Origin: Raffaelea ambrosiae
Taxonomy: Eukaryota > Ascomycota > Sordariomycetes > Ophiostomatales > Ophiostomataceae
DNA length: 64,000 bases
Direction: 5' to 3'
Assembly (NCBI GenBank): GCA_002778195.1
Contig: PCDI01000001.1
Span: 3,807,869 to 3,871,868, forward strand
Shown: positions 44,131 through 54,736 of the stretch, one piece after another
Numbering within the stretch: position 1 is the first letter of the stretch
Layout of the letters: every line of letters begins with the position of its first letter
Position numbers and translations under genes: made by a program
The notes under the pieces: model-generated
What the model saw: only the letters and a program-made list of their open reading frames with translations
What the model was told of the DNA's origin: nothing
The model's database searches: none

Positions 44131-44744
44131 TAAGCTCAGCTTTCTGTTGATTCTGCAGTGGCCTGTCGTCGGCCCACGGCTTCTCTCGAGCTGCCCACGT
44201 TTGTACCCAGGGTCCTGGCTCGTCTATCCCCCCCCCTGTACTTGCCGTTGTGCTCATGTCGTCGATGGAAATATCGTCGTGCGATTCGCATATTTCCAGG
44301 CAAGCCTGTTTGCTGTCGTCGTCTCCCTTTGACTGATGGACCTGGGCATCTTTATGGGCGATCGGGGTGTGGCCAGTCAACGAGGCCCCACTTTTATGTT
44401 TCTCACTTTACTTGCCTAATCAGGCAGTAGCGACCCGTGTGATTTTGGTGATCTCACATCGACCAATGCCGAGAACTTCACTTCCGAGATCGTCCTCGCT
44501 GAATGTGCGAGCTGTTCTCGGACACTTACGAATCATGGGGGGCAGGTGTTTCTTTGAAAAAGAACCGCCCCAAGTATGGCTCACAATCCATACGTAGAAA
44601 TAAAAATAATTGAAAAATAATTGAAAAATATTCGGTTTGCCCATAATTTTCTTTACTGTGTGGATTGATGCCCACCTATGGACAGACGTGTTAGCCCACC
44701 ATTCCTTCTTTTTTGGAAACGCCCAACTTTTCTTTCCCCACGAT
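44131..44744. other. Intergenic region
   Basis: Contains an ATAATTGAAAA repeat near 44598-44632. No gene supported. Confidence 0.5.
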
Positions 44745-46460
44745 TTACAAATGCGCCCCCGGGACGTTCTTGTCCTCTTGGTCCTCGTACACCTTTTCGC
44801 CGCGCGCCCACGTCTGGGCCACCCGGCCTTCCAGCAGCGACTCCGCCGCCCACGCCGTGTCCAGCACCACAAAGTCGGCCCGCTTCCCGGCTGCCAGCAC
44901 GCCCGTCCAGTCCTCGGCAAAGCGCGAGTACGCCGCCCCGGCCGTGGCGCCCACGAGCGCCTGCGCCAGCGTCAACGCATTGTGCGGGTGGGTCTGCCGG
45001 TCCAGGCCCGGGCAGGTGGCCGACCGCCGGGTCGTGGCGTTGTAGAGGTTGGGCAGGGCCTGGTAGAACTGGGCCGTGGGCGCGTCGGTGCCGATGGCGA
45101 CGCGCGTGTGGGGCCCCGCGTCGGCCAGCTCCTTGTAGGGAAACGCGCGGGCCCACAGCTGCGGCCCCAGGGCGTGCTGGTACGCGACACACAGCTCCGG
45201 GTCCGAGTGCACGGGCTGGATGGAGGCGGTGATGCCGAACTGCTCCAGACGGCGGACGTCGGCGACGGTCGGCACCTCGAGGTGCTCGATGCGGTGCCGG
45301 CCGCCCGGCGCCCGGGCGGCCGCGGCGATGGCGTCGATGGCCTGCTGGATGGCCACGTCGCCGATGGCGTGGATGGCGACCTGGAGGCCGGCCGCGACGG
45401 CCTGGGCGACCACAGCGCGCATAGCCGCGGCGGGCCACAGCGGCACGGTGAGGCCGTCGTGGCCGGCGTAGGGCTTGCTCAGGGCGGCCGTGCAGCCATC
45501 GACGACGCCGTCGCTGATGAGCTTGATGCCGACGACGCAGAAGTCGGGCGAGGCCGCGCGCGAAAAGTGCGCCTGCCGGCGGACCGCCTCGGCCAGGGCG
45601 TCGGCGGTCGCGGACGGGTCGTCGGCCACGTGGGGCACAAACCAGTGGGCGGCGACGTGGACGGGCAGGCGGCGGCCGTGTCTCTCCCGGTACAGGGCCA
45701 GGGCGTCCCAGGACACGCGGTCCATGGCCATGTCGATGGCGCCCGTGTAGCCGGCGGCCTGCATGGCGGCAAAGGCGCCGGCCAGCACGGCCTGCTTCTC
45801 CTCGGTGGTGCAGACGGCAAACAGGTGCGGCCACACGTAGCCGGTCTGGGCGCTCTCCGCCAGCAGGCCGGTCGGGCGGCCGTCGGCGTCGACGGGCACG
45901 TGGCTGGGGTCGCACTGTGCGAGGATCGCGTCCATGGGCAGCTCCGCCATGGCCGCGGTGCTGCACCAGGTCGAGTGCAGGTCGAGGGCCTCGACGAAGA
46001 TGGGCCGCGGGTCGAGGTCGTCGAGCATGCGGGCGAGGGCCTGGCCGCCGGTGCTGGGCTGGAGCCATCCGCGGCAGAGCAGCCGGGGCCGGTCCGGGTG
46101 GGCGCGGGCAAAGGCGCGGATGGCGGCGCGGATGGCGTCGAGCGAGTGGCACGTGGACAGGTCCAGCTTCTGCAGGGACAGGCCAAAGTGCACCAGGTGG
46201 GTGTGGGCGTCGATGAAGCCGGGGGCGACGACACGGCCGCCGAGATCGACGACGGTGGTGGTGGTGCTGCTGCTGCTGCTGCTGCTGCTGCCGCTCGGTG
46301 TCTGGGACTGCCGGTACTGCTTCACCTCGGGATCGGCCTCCTCGCCCACGTGCGCAATGGTCTCGCCGTCGACGACCATGCAGCCGTGCCAGTCCACCTG
46401 GCCGGGATCGCCGGGGCGCTGCGTGACAAACCGGCCATTGACGAAGACGGTGACCGCCAT
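44745..46460 (-). CDS. Amidohydrolase family 3 (YtcJ-like) protein
   Basis: Single-exon metal-dependent hydrolase of 571 residues. The ATG at 46460 (MAVTVFVNGRF) is preferred to one four codons upstream. GFIDAHTHL provides the HxH metal motif at residues 86-88. Other family blocks: LDLHSTWCSTAAM, VGIKLISDGVVDG, AIHAIGDVAIQQAIDAI, HRIEHLE (metal His) and IGTDAPTA (metal Asp), ending LAAGKRADFVVLD. A Ser/Thr homopeptide near residues 57-69 is a low-complexity loop before the HxH strand. Members act on exocyclic amide or formamide bonds (e.g. N-formyl amino acids); substrate unknown. It is divergent from the copper amine oxidase with 681 bp between start codons, suggesting a shared promoter. Confidence 0.92.
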   Translation of the reverse strand: MAVTVFVNGRFVTQRPGDPGQVDWHGCMVVDGETIAHVGEEADPEVKQYRQSQTPSGSSSSSSSSTTTTVVDLGGRVVAPGFIDAHTHLVHFGLSLQKLDLSTCHSLDAIRAAIRAFARAHPDRPRLLCRGWLQPSTGGQALARMLDDLDPRPIFVEALDLHSTWCSTAAMAELPMDAILAQCDPSHVPVDADGRPTGLLAESAQTGYVWPHLFAVCTTEEKQAVLAGAFAAMQAAGYTGAIDMAMDRVSWDALALYRERHGRRLPVHVAAHWFVPHVADDPSATADALAEAVRRQAHFSRAASPDFCVVGIKLISDGVVDGCTAALSKPYAGHDGLTVPLWPAAAMRAVVAQAVAAGLQVAIHAIGDVAIQQAIDAIAAAARAPGGRHRIEHLEVPTVADVRRLEQFGITASIQPVHSDPELCVAYQHALGPQLWARAFPYKELADAGPHTRVAIGTDAPTAQFYQALPNLYNATTRRSATCPGLDRQTHPHNALTLAQALVGATAGAAYSRFAEDWTGVLAAGKRADFVVLDTAWAAESLLEGRVAQTWARGEKVYEDQEDKNVPGAHL

Positions 46461-47141
46461 CGTAATCAGCACAAGTCAGCCCGAAGCGTCTCAGGTGCAA
46501 CCGAGATACCGATGGAGAAACCAATACGAGTCCAATGGGCTGATCCCATGCAGCAATCGAACACGCCGAAAGGCTATGTATCAGCAAAATGCGGTTGCGC
46601 CCTCGTCGTTATCCGATCTGGTCAGCTCATCTTTTTGGGGAGGGGGGGGGCGGAATATTTTCTCTCCAAGCATGGTTACTCGATCCAGAAACATACACAC
46701 GACAGGCTTGGCCAGCCCTCTGGCAACCCGCCGCGACGTGGCGCCGCTCTGTCCCACTGGGGGAAGCTCTGCGCTAGTTCTCCTTCTTTTGTCCACTCAT
46801 AGCCGCCAGATCCTGTGTCTTGCACGTCTCTGTGATTGGCGTCCCCAGCTCGTCTTTGTCGGGGGTGCCGCCGTCTTGGTTCTTGGCCCAAAGCGGTAGT
46901 GTAGGCACCTGTGGGTCGCCACGCCCTGCTGGGGATGCAGCAGACACAGTCATAGCGAAACATAACACGGGGGAAGCGATATGGAGATACTTAATAGAGC
47001 AGGCCCTTGTCCAAGCAGCGTCCAGCCTGGCTTTCACTAGCTTTGGCGGAACACGGGACAATCTCTGTTATCTGTGTGAAATTGCGACGGGAGAACAGTC
47101 GAGAGAGATCCCTCCATCGATATCGGACCCTGCCACTAGTT
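46461..47141. promoter_or_regulatory. Bidirectional promoter region, amidohydrolase / copper amine oxidase
   Basis: 681 bp between divergent ATGs, free of credible ORFs; a G9-type run occurs near 46645. Shared regulation, e.g. by amines or nitrogen source, is inferred from layout only. Confidence 0.45.
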
Positions 47142-49328
47142 ATGTCGTCGTGTTGCTCCGCCCCCACGGGTGCCGGCACCAAGAAATGGCCCACCAGCCA
47201 CCCACTGGGTAGGTTTGGCAGGGAACCCCCCTCCCCCGTGATCTTCGTTGCCGTCGCTAACTCGCACCGGGACACAGACCCGCTGTCGCCGGCTGAGATT
47301 ACAGCCGCGGCCCGCCTCGTCCGCGCGGCCGCCCCGGGCGACGTCAAGTTCAACAGCATCACGCTGTGCGAGCCGCCCAAGGCCGAGTATGTGCGCTTCC
47401 GGGACGAGCAGGGGCCGCGTCCGGTGCGCAAGGCGCTGGCGGTGGTGATTGTGCGCGCCACGCAGCAGGTGGCGGAGGCGACGGTGGACCTGCAGGCCGG
47501 GAGGGTGGAGCAGTGGGAGGACGTGGACGGGGTGATGCCGGTGCTGACGGCCGAGGACCTGGACATTGTGGAGACGATTGGGCGCCGGGACGCGCGGGTG
47601 CAGGCGGCGTGTGCGGGGCTGGGCATCACGGACATGGCGCGCGTCTTCTTCGACGGCTGGGCCATCGGCGTGGACGAGCGCTGGGGGCTGGAGCGGCGGC
47701 TGCAGCAGGCGCTGGCGTACTACCGGCTGGACGCGGACGACAACCAGTACGCGCACCCGCTCGACTTTGCCGTGATTGTGGACACGGAGCGCGCCGAGGT
47801 GCTGGCCGTGGACGTGCGCACGGTGGACGGCGCGCGCACGCCGGTGCCGCTGGCGCCGCACCAGTACCTGCCGCAGCAGGTGGGCGCGCAGCTCTACGAC
47901 CACGCGGCGCTGAAGCCGATCGAGATCACGCAGCCCGCGGGCGTGTCGTTTGCCATGGACGGCCACGAGCTGGCGTGGGCGGGCGGCCGCCTCAAGATGC
48001 ACATTGGCTTCAACTACCGCGAGGGCCTGGTGCTGTCGGACGTGCGCGTGCGGGATCCCTACGGCGGCGGCGGCGACGAGACCAACAACGAGGAACGCGA
48101 GCGCCGGCTGTTTGCGCGCGTCAGCGTGGCCGAGATGTTTGTGCCGTACGGGTCGCCGCGGGCGCCGCACCACCGCAAGCACGCGTTCGACATTGGCGAG
48201 TACGGGGCGGGCTACATGACCAACTCGCTGCGGCTGGGCTGCGACTGCAAGGGCGCGATCCACTACCTGGACGCGGCCATGGCGGCCGCCGACGGGTCGC
48301 CGTACGTGGTCGCGAACGCGGTGTGCATCCACGAGGAGGACAACGGCCTGCTGTACAAGCACACGGACGTGCGCGACGGCCGCGTCGTGGCCGCGCGCGA
48401 CCGCCGGCTCGTCGTGTCGCAGATCCTGACCGCCGCCAACTACGACTACGCCTTCTACCACATCTTCTCGCTCGACGGCACCTACCGCCTCGAGGTCCGG
48501 CTCACCGGCATGCTCAACACCTACTGCCTGCACAGCAGCGAGGCCGCCGCGCCCTACGGCACCCCCGTCGCCCCCGGCATCGACGCCCAGAACCACCAGC
48601 ACATCTTCTCGCTGCGCATCGACCCCGAGATCGACGGGCCCGCCAACAGCGTCGTCCAGAGCGACGCCGTGCCCGCGTCCGCCCCCACCGGCGCCCCCGC
48701 CAACCCCTACGGCAACGCCTTTCTCGCCCGCAAGACGCGCTTCCGCACCGCCCGCCAGGCCGCCGCCGTCTACTGCCACGAGACCAGCCGCACCTGGGAC
48801 ATTGTCAACCCGCGCCGGCGGCACCCCCGCACCGGCCAGCCCGTCGCCTACAAGATCGTCAACACCGCCTGCCCGGCCCTGCTCGCCCACGACGACAGCC
48901 TCTTTGCCCGCCGCGGCGGCTTCGCCAAGAAGGCCCTGTGGGTGCTGCCGTACCGCGAGGGCGAGCGCTTCCCGGCCGGCCAGTACGTCTGCCAGAGCAC
49001 CGGCACGCCCACCTGCCCGCGCAACGAGACCATTGTGCAGTGGGCCGCGCGCGACGAGAACGTCGACGACACCGACATTGTCGTCTTCATCCAGTTCGGC
49101 CTCACGCACTTTCCCCGCCCCGAAGACTTCCCCATCATGCCCGCCGAGCCCGTGGGCGTGACGCTGCGCGCCAGCCACTTCTTCCTGCAGAACCCGGCGC
49201 TGTGGGTGCCGCCGTCCGCGAGCGAGGGCCCCGTGACCGACGGCTCGGTGCTGGCGTTTGACAAGAGCACGAGCAGTGGCCACAGCAGTAGTGCAAAAGA
49301 CCAGGAAGACCACAAGTCGAGATTGTAA
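47142..49328 (+). CDS. Copper-containing primary-amine oxidase
   Basis: Quinone enzyme that converts primary amines to aldehydes plus ammonia and hydrogen peroxide. Model: join(47142..47208,47278..49328), 705 residues. The 69-bp intron (GTAGGT, branch CTAAC, ACACAG) is a multiple of three, so it does not close the frame and is easily missed; splicing restores the canonical start SHPLDPLSPAEI. The topaquinone-forming Tyr is in TAANYDYAFYH, near residue 410. Copper ligands are the two His in NHQHIF and one in GLTHFPRPEDFP. N-terminal D2/D3 domains (FNSITLCEPPKAEY; FFDGWAIGVDERWG) are present. No peroxisomal SKL is seen, but the C-terminal KSRL is PTS1-like. Activity probably supplies ammonium from amines. 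Confidence 0.95.
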   Translation: MSSCCSAPTGAGTKKWPTSHPLGRFGREPPSPVIFVAVANSHRDTDPLSPAEITAAARLVRAAAPGDVKFNSITLCEPPKAEYVRFRDEQGPRPVRKALAVVIVRATQQVAEATVDLQAGRVEQWEDVDGVMPVLTAEDLDIVETIGRRDARVQAACAGLGITDMARVFFDGWAIGVDERWGLERRLQQALAYYRLDADDNQYAHPLDFAVIVDTERAEVLAVDVRTVDGARTPVPLAPHQYLPQQVGAQLYDHAALKPIEITQPAGVSFAMDGHELAWAGGRLKMHIGFNYREGLVLSDVRVRDPYGGGGDETNNEERERRLFARVSVAEMFVPYGSPRAPHHRKHAFDIGEYGAGYMTNSLRLGCDCKGAIHYLDAAMAAADGSPYVVANAVCIHEEDNGLLYKHTDVRDGRVVAARDRRLVVSQILTAANYDYAFYHIFSLDGTYRLEVRLTGMLNTYCLHSSEAAAPYGTPVAPGIDAQNHQHIFSLRIDPEIDGPANSVVQSDAVPASAPTGAPANPYGNAFLARKTRFRTARQAAAVYCHETSRTWDIVNPRRRHPRTGQPVAYKIVNTACPALLAHDDSLFARRGGFAKKALWVLPYREGERFPAGQYVCQSTGTPTCPRNETIVQWAARDENVDDTDIVVFIQFGLTHFPRPEDFPIMPAEPVGVTLRASHFFLQNPALWVPPSASEGPVTDGSVLAFDKSTSSGHSSSAKDQEDHKSRL

Positions 49329-50191
49329 AAAGGCGCTGCTTTGCCAACTAGTTAGTTAGTTGCCAAAAATATAGCGCTGTTTTTTGAAATACGCTGTTTT
49401 GGGGGTGATTGGCTCGCTGTAACTAGTGGATAACGACAACTGATTAATCAACACCATTATTCAAGCTTTGGCGTCTGGCAGCGTGCATACGCCGCTAAAT
49501 CCTTATTCTCACTTCCTATCAGTGGATGCCTGCCAGTGCGAGTCTAGTGGACCGTACCCAGCCTAGCTTCCCCAAATCCCTACCAGGCCATTCAGACCGG
49601 CTCCCCCTATTGTTCATGCCGTTACAGCCGCTAGTTACTTACTCATTAGGAACGTAACGAAGAGCTGATAACACGTAAAAGATCTTGGGGTTCTTCCTGT
49701 GCCTTGCTGCCTTCCAAGGCCGCCCAAACATGGGCACAGAGAAAGCAAATGGGAAGCAGCCATATAACTATACACACACACTCCACACACACAAACGCAC
49801 GCACGCACGCACGCACGCACACACACGCACGCACGAAAGAGCTGCCTTGCTTTAGTAAAGACCTCCTTCTCCAACCATGCTATCGGGTCACCCGCAAACA
49901 AGGTCGGGACATCCGACACGGGGTGGTTATATGGTCGTTTTGAGACTGGCTCTTTCTTTCGTGGCAAATCATCAACACCCCATGGACCAGCCTAAGCAAA
50001 CCATGGCAAGCCAATCAAAGATTAGAAGCGAATCCAAATGGTAGTTACGTCCTGATAAGGGTCGCCCCCTGGGATGCAAGGGGAGGTGGGTGGATGGGGA
50101 GTATAGAATGGAGCCGTAGTCCCGGGACGACCACGTTCTCCGTGGAGACTTATTCCATCGTCCACTGATATTCTCTCGTAATACCGGCAAC
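49329..50191. other. Intergenic region
   Basis: Between the amine oxidase and the HOL-type transporter; holds the CA/CG repeat listed separately. No gene supported. Confidence 0.5.
49772..49838. repeat. Alternating (CA)n/(GCAC)n tract
   Basis: CACACACAC is followed by repeated GCAC units, an almost perfect purine-pyrimidine alternation of about 65 bp. Confidence 0.9.
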
Positions 50192-52203
50192 ATGGACTCC
50201 AGTACGATCTACCCGCCCGGCACGGTTCCCATTCAAGGTGAGTGCCTCTGGGCCAATGGCATTTGTTTTTAAGCTATGGTGTCTTTGGTTTCTGCCATTG
50301 GCCTGTCCTGGTTTCTACCGCGGTCATGAGTTTTTCAAGTCCTGTACTCAAGCTCTCGTGAGGTCTTATTCAAGTTCGTACGTCCTGGACTAACACACAA
50401 AAGATCTGCATTCAGACCTGGGCACCACAGACATCATCCTCCAGCCTACGCCCACCAACGACCCAAACGATCCTCTGGTGAGCCCAAGAGCATGCACGAC
50501 TTGCTGTGAACATCATACTGACTCTTCACCTTTTCAGAACTGGAAAAAATGGGAAAAGTACCTCAACCTGGGCCTCGCCCAGTTTTACGCTCTCATGGTG
50601 TTTGCCTTGTAAGACAACAAAATGCTCACGACATGGATTGTATCTTTGTTTGATTTCTTTGAATTCTAACACTACTCCCCCCAGAGTTGCCGTCTCCACC
50701 CCGACATGGGCCCCTATGAATGAGCAGCTCGGCTTCAGCTACACCATCCTCAACGACAGCTATGCCGCCGGCACGGCCGCCCTCTGCATCGGCGCCCTCC
50801 TCATCATCCCCTTTGCCCTCAAGTACGGCCGCCGTCCCATCTATCTGCTCAGCCTGCTCGTCCAGATCGGCGTCGCCGTCTGGGCCGCCAAGATCCAGAC
50901 CGTCGCCGACCTCATGCTGATCAACGTCCTCAACTGCGGCGTCGGCGCCCTGTGCGAGGTCATTGTGCAGATGACCGTCGCCGACGTCTTCTTCGTCCAC
51001 GAGCGCGGCGCCATGAACAACATCTACCTGTGGGTCGCCAACACGGCCAGCAACCTCGGCCCGGTGGCCAGCGGCTACATCGTCGACGGCCAGGGCTGGC
51101 GCTGGGTCTGGTGGTGGGTGGCCATCCTGCTGGGCGCCACGTTCCTCGCCTTTGCCTTTCTGTACGAGGACAGCAAGTACGTGCCGACGGTGGAGGCGGA
51201 GGAGGCCGTCCCGGGGACGACGAGTAGTAGTGGACGCGCCGCCCTCCACCCCCGGGAGGAGGCGGGGGCGCCGGACCACAAGGAAGAGGCCCGCCCCGGC
51301 AACGACAACGACAACGCCAAGGACACGCACAGCCCAGACGGCCTCCCGCTCCACCCGGTGTCCTCCTGCCAGGGCGGTGCTCTGTCGTCGCCGCCGGCCC
51401 GCAAGTCCTACCGGCAGCGTCTGGCCATGACCTCCTCCTCGCCCGGCCGCTGGTCCGATTTCCTCGCCCACGCCTACCAGCCGCTCGTCATCACCGCCAC
51501 CTTCCCGGCCGTCCTCTTCACCGCCGTTCTCTACGGCATCACCACCGCCGGCTACCAGGTCACCATCACCGTCATCGCCACCTACATGCCCTACGCGCCC
51601 TGGAACTTCAACGCCGCCCAGATCGGCCTCATGAGCATCCCCGGCTTCGTCGGCGTCTCGCTGGCCACGCTGCTGTCGGCCCCCCTCGTCGACGGCCTCG
51701 GCCTGCGCCTGGCCCGCCGCAACGGCGGCCTCTTCGAGCCCGAGATGCGTCTGGGCGTGCTGGCGGCGTTTGGCCCCTTTATCCCCGCCGGCCTGCTGAT
51801 GTTCGGCTACGGCCTCGACCGGGGCTCCCACTGGGCGGTGCCGGCCGTGGGCTCGGGCATGCTCACGTTTGGCATGGGCCCCGTGGGCAGCGTGGCGCTG
51901 ACCTACCTGACCGACTCGTACACCCACATTGTGGCCGACGCCGTGGTGGGCGTGGTGTTTGTGCGCAATGTGTTTGCGACGGTCTTCATCTTTGCCGTGA
52001 CGCCCTGGGTGGCCCGGGTCGGGCTGGGCAACTTCTTCTTGACGTTTGCCATGATCTCGCTGGCCTGCATCCTGCCCGTCGGCATCTTCATGGTCTGGGG
52101 CAAGCGTCTGCGCATCTGGACGGCGCAACGATACTACCACTACTCGGCGCGGCAGATGGATGCCCGGGGCCGGTGGACCGAAGGCGTCGTGGAACAGTTC
52201 TAG
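50192..52203 (+). CDS. MFS transporter, HOL1/HOL3-like
   Basis: Twelve-helix major facilitator of 569 residues. Model: join(50192..50237,50404..50477,50538..50608,50685..52203); three small 5' exons, all phases consistent, with GTGAGT, GTGAGC and GTAAGA donors. The region before helix 1 includes DPNDPLNWKKWEKY, the marker of fungal drug:H+ antiporter-1-type and HOL transporters. LKYGRRPIYL is the loop-2/3 signature. VAVSTPTWAPMNEQLGFSYT and TVADVFFVHERGAMNN are also typical. A central cytoplasmic loop of about 120 residues is charged and low-complexity. Yeast Hol1 carries polyamines and cations; a polyamine role would fit the neighbouring amine oxidase, but this is inference. Confidence 0.9.
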
Positions 52204-52951
52204 TTAAGCGGAGAAGCAAGAAGAAAAAGGAGAGAGACAAAAAAGAAAACAGCCAATGCGGGTTTGAAGAGACGGCGCATATTAGCGCGCACGCTGTAGT
52301 GTATATATTTTTATTTTGTTGTATTTGCAGCCGGTCAATTTAGTGACCTCGTCGTAAACCACGACATCAAGAACGGCAGGAAACGTGCCAAATTCTTTCA
52401 GATGTGTCCTTCCTAACTAAGCATCGAGTCTGTCAACTCTGTCCTGCCCTGCCCTCGTTGCGCTCCCGCTTCAGCCGTTTCCTTTTCTATGACCGACCCC
52501 TGTCCCTTTTTTTTTTGGTATCTGAAGAAAAAAACCCACTCGACATTAAAAGAAAAAAAAGAAGAATATGTGTATAAGAGACCATATTACGCAAGGAGAT
52601 AAAAAAAAACCAAAAAAAAAAACAAAGGGTATTTATGTGTAGGGGTAGAAAGACAAACAAAAAACCGTATTTCCTCCTTCCTTCCAGGTCCGTCCAGTTG
52701 AGAATTCAAAAACAGGTTGCAAACGGAGAAATTGCAAAAAAAAAAAAAAAGAGAGACAAAAGAAACAACCATGGGTGCAAACAAAAAACAGGTCGTGATG
52801 GTTATTGAAACAGACAAATGGTGGCCGACCAGACATAAAAAAACAACAACACATACATGATCAAGAAAAGGCCATACACCGTACAAACAACAGTGGAAAG
52901 TGGGGAGAGAAAGAGTAGAAGAGGGCGATCAGGGAAGTTCTTGGCTCAAAG
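52204..52951. other. Convergent 3' intergenic region
   Basis: A-rich with several A10 or longer runs (e.g. 52736-52750). It presumably contains 3' untranslated regions and polyadenylation signals of both flanking genes. Confidence 0.5.
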
Positions 52952-54736
52952 CTAAATGGCGTCGTCGTTTTCGTAGAACGACTGCGCCAGAGAGGACGAG
53001 TGCGCAAACGACGGCATGCCTTGGGAACCCAGGGCGAAGTACTCCGACGGCTGCGACCACGGGGTGTTGCTGCTCAGCGTGAACGACTGGTTCAGGTGGC
53101 TGTTGCTGTCCACCATGGTGGTGCCGCTGGTGTTGTGTCCGAGGCTGTCCCAGCTGCTGCCGCTGCCGCCACCGCCGCTGCCGCTGACAAAGCCTGCAGC
53201 AGCCATGTGGTGGCCGTCCATGGTTGTTGTCGCCGCAGACGCCGCAGCCATGGCGGCACCGGCCGCGGCTGCCGCGGCCGAGGTGGGGATGGAAGCCGAC
53301 GGGGCTTCTGTCTTGATGACCGTCTTGGGCATCTTGCTGGGGGTGTCGACGACAAAAACGTCGTCGTCGTCGTCGTCATCCACGGCCAGGGTGCTGGTGT
53401 GCTCGTAGAAGCTCTGGCTGGGCTGGTACTTCAGCTGCTGCGACGGCAGAGACGAGGGCATCCCCATGGTCATCTGGAACGACTGCTGGTAGGGGTTGTG
53501 GTGTTGTTGTTGCTGCTGGTGCTGGTGCTGGTGCTGGTGCTGGTGCTGGTGATGCATGGGGCCCATCCCGGAGAGGTCGACAAAGGCAGGCGACTCGTCG
53601 TTCTCGGGCGGCGTGTCGCCAATGCTGAGAGCGGGCGTGGCATCTGGCACAAAAGCTGCTGTGCCCGTTGCCATGGCTGTGGTCCTCGCTCCCACGGGTG
53701 TGGCAGGTGGTGGTGGTGCTGCCGATCCTGCCACCATGGTGTTGTTGCTGTGGGTCGGTGTGGCCACAGGCATGGACGAAGACGACGAGGCCGGGAGAGT
53801 AGCCGCTGCTGCCACGGGGGTCTGCCTCACTGGTGTCACTGTCGGGGACAGGTCCAGCGTCTCGTAGTCGATCTCCTCGCTGACCAGGCTTTCTTCATTA
53901 GAGAAGACCAGATCCGGCTTGGGTCGCTTGGTGGCTGCCCGCTTGGGCGGCCGTCCGCGAGCAGCACCCCCCACGCCATGGCCTGGGGTCGCATCTGAGG
54001 AGGATGCCTTCCGCTTGGTGCCGGCAGTCGAGGCAGCGGGCACATTTTTGCGCGCAGTGAGAGGACTCTGGCCCTTATCCACGGCGTCCTTAAGCGCCTG
54101 CACGTCCTTCTTGATGGCCCGGAACTGGAACTCGATGCCCATGGGCGTCGACTCGCCAAAGTACTTGGCGATCTCTGGAATCAGATAGACGTTAGCAAAA
54201 AGAAGTTGGTTTCTTGCATATGGAGTGGCATCGTTCGAAAGGAGGGGGCCATCTGATCGTATGCGGGAGTGCGGGTGCCGGATAGAGCGTTGATTGCAGG
54301 TCTGGGACTTTCAGAGGTGCGAATTTGGGCGGCTCATCTCACCCTTGTCATTCATGTGGAACAGATAAGCCATGTCCTTGGCGTCCCTGCCCTGGGCCAC
54401 GGCCTTCTTGATGGCAGTGGCTTGCTTCCGGAGAGGGCGGAAACGGTGCTGGGCAGCCCACTCGGTCATATCAGAGCCATAGTGCTGGGCAATGGCTGCG
54501 ACGGCGACGGATCAGACGGACATGCTCATGGATAGAACAGACGACGCGAGATCGAGACACGAAGAGAGGAGAGTCAAGGACGACATGACATATCGACAGG
54601 ATGGCCAAGAAAGACACAGAAACACAGAACTTGGCATGCGCTTACCTTTGTAGTTTAACTTGAGGCCGGGCGAGCTGGCAATGACAGCTGCCAAGAGACG
54701 GCTCTGCGCCTCGTAGGTCCGGAAATTGGACGGCAT
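52952..54736 (-). CDS. AT-hook, Gln/His-rich nuclear protein
   Basis: Likely chromatin-associated protein of 488 residues. Model: complement(join(52952..54174,54343..54495,54646..54736)); phases close. Residues 1-140 hold three short related helical segments resembling small SANT/Myb-like units: LNYKAIAQHYGSDMTEWAA, a middle AYLFHMNDKEIAKYFGES, and then the FRAIKKDVQAL segment. An AT-hook, ARGRPPKRA, lies at about residues 153-161. The rest is disordered: a (HQ)n/polyQ run near 53500-53550, an Asp run, and Ala/Gly/Ser stretches. Sordariomycete genomes commonly carry uncharacterised proteins of this layout. Function unproven. Confidence 0.85.

Noticed and set aside
44637..46802. 721-codon ORF on the plus strand
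   Set aside because: Antisense of the amidohydrolase-3 gene, which has clear metal-binding motifs on the other strand.
47136..49313. 725-codon ORF on the minus strand
   Set aside because: Antisense of the copper amine oxidase; composition is a GC-bias artefact.
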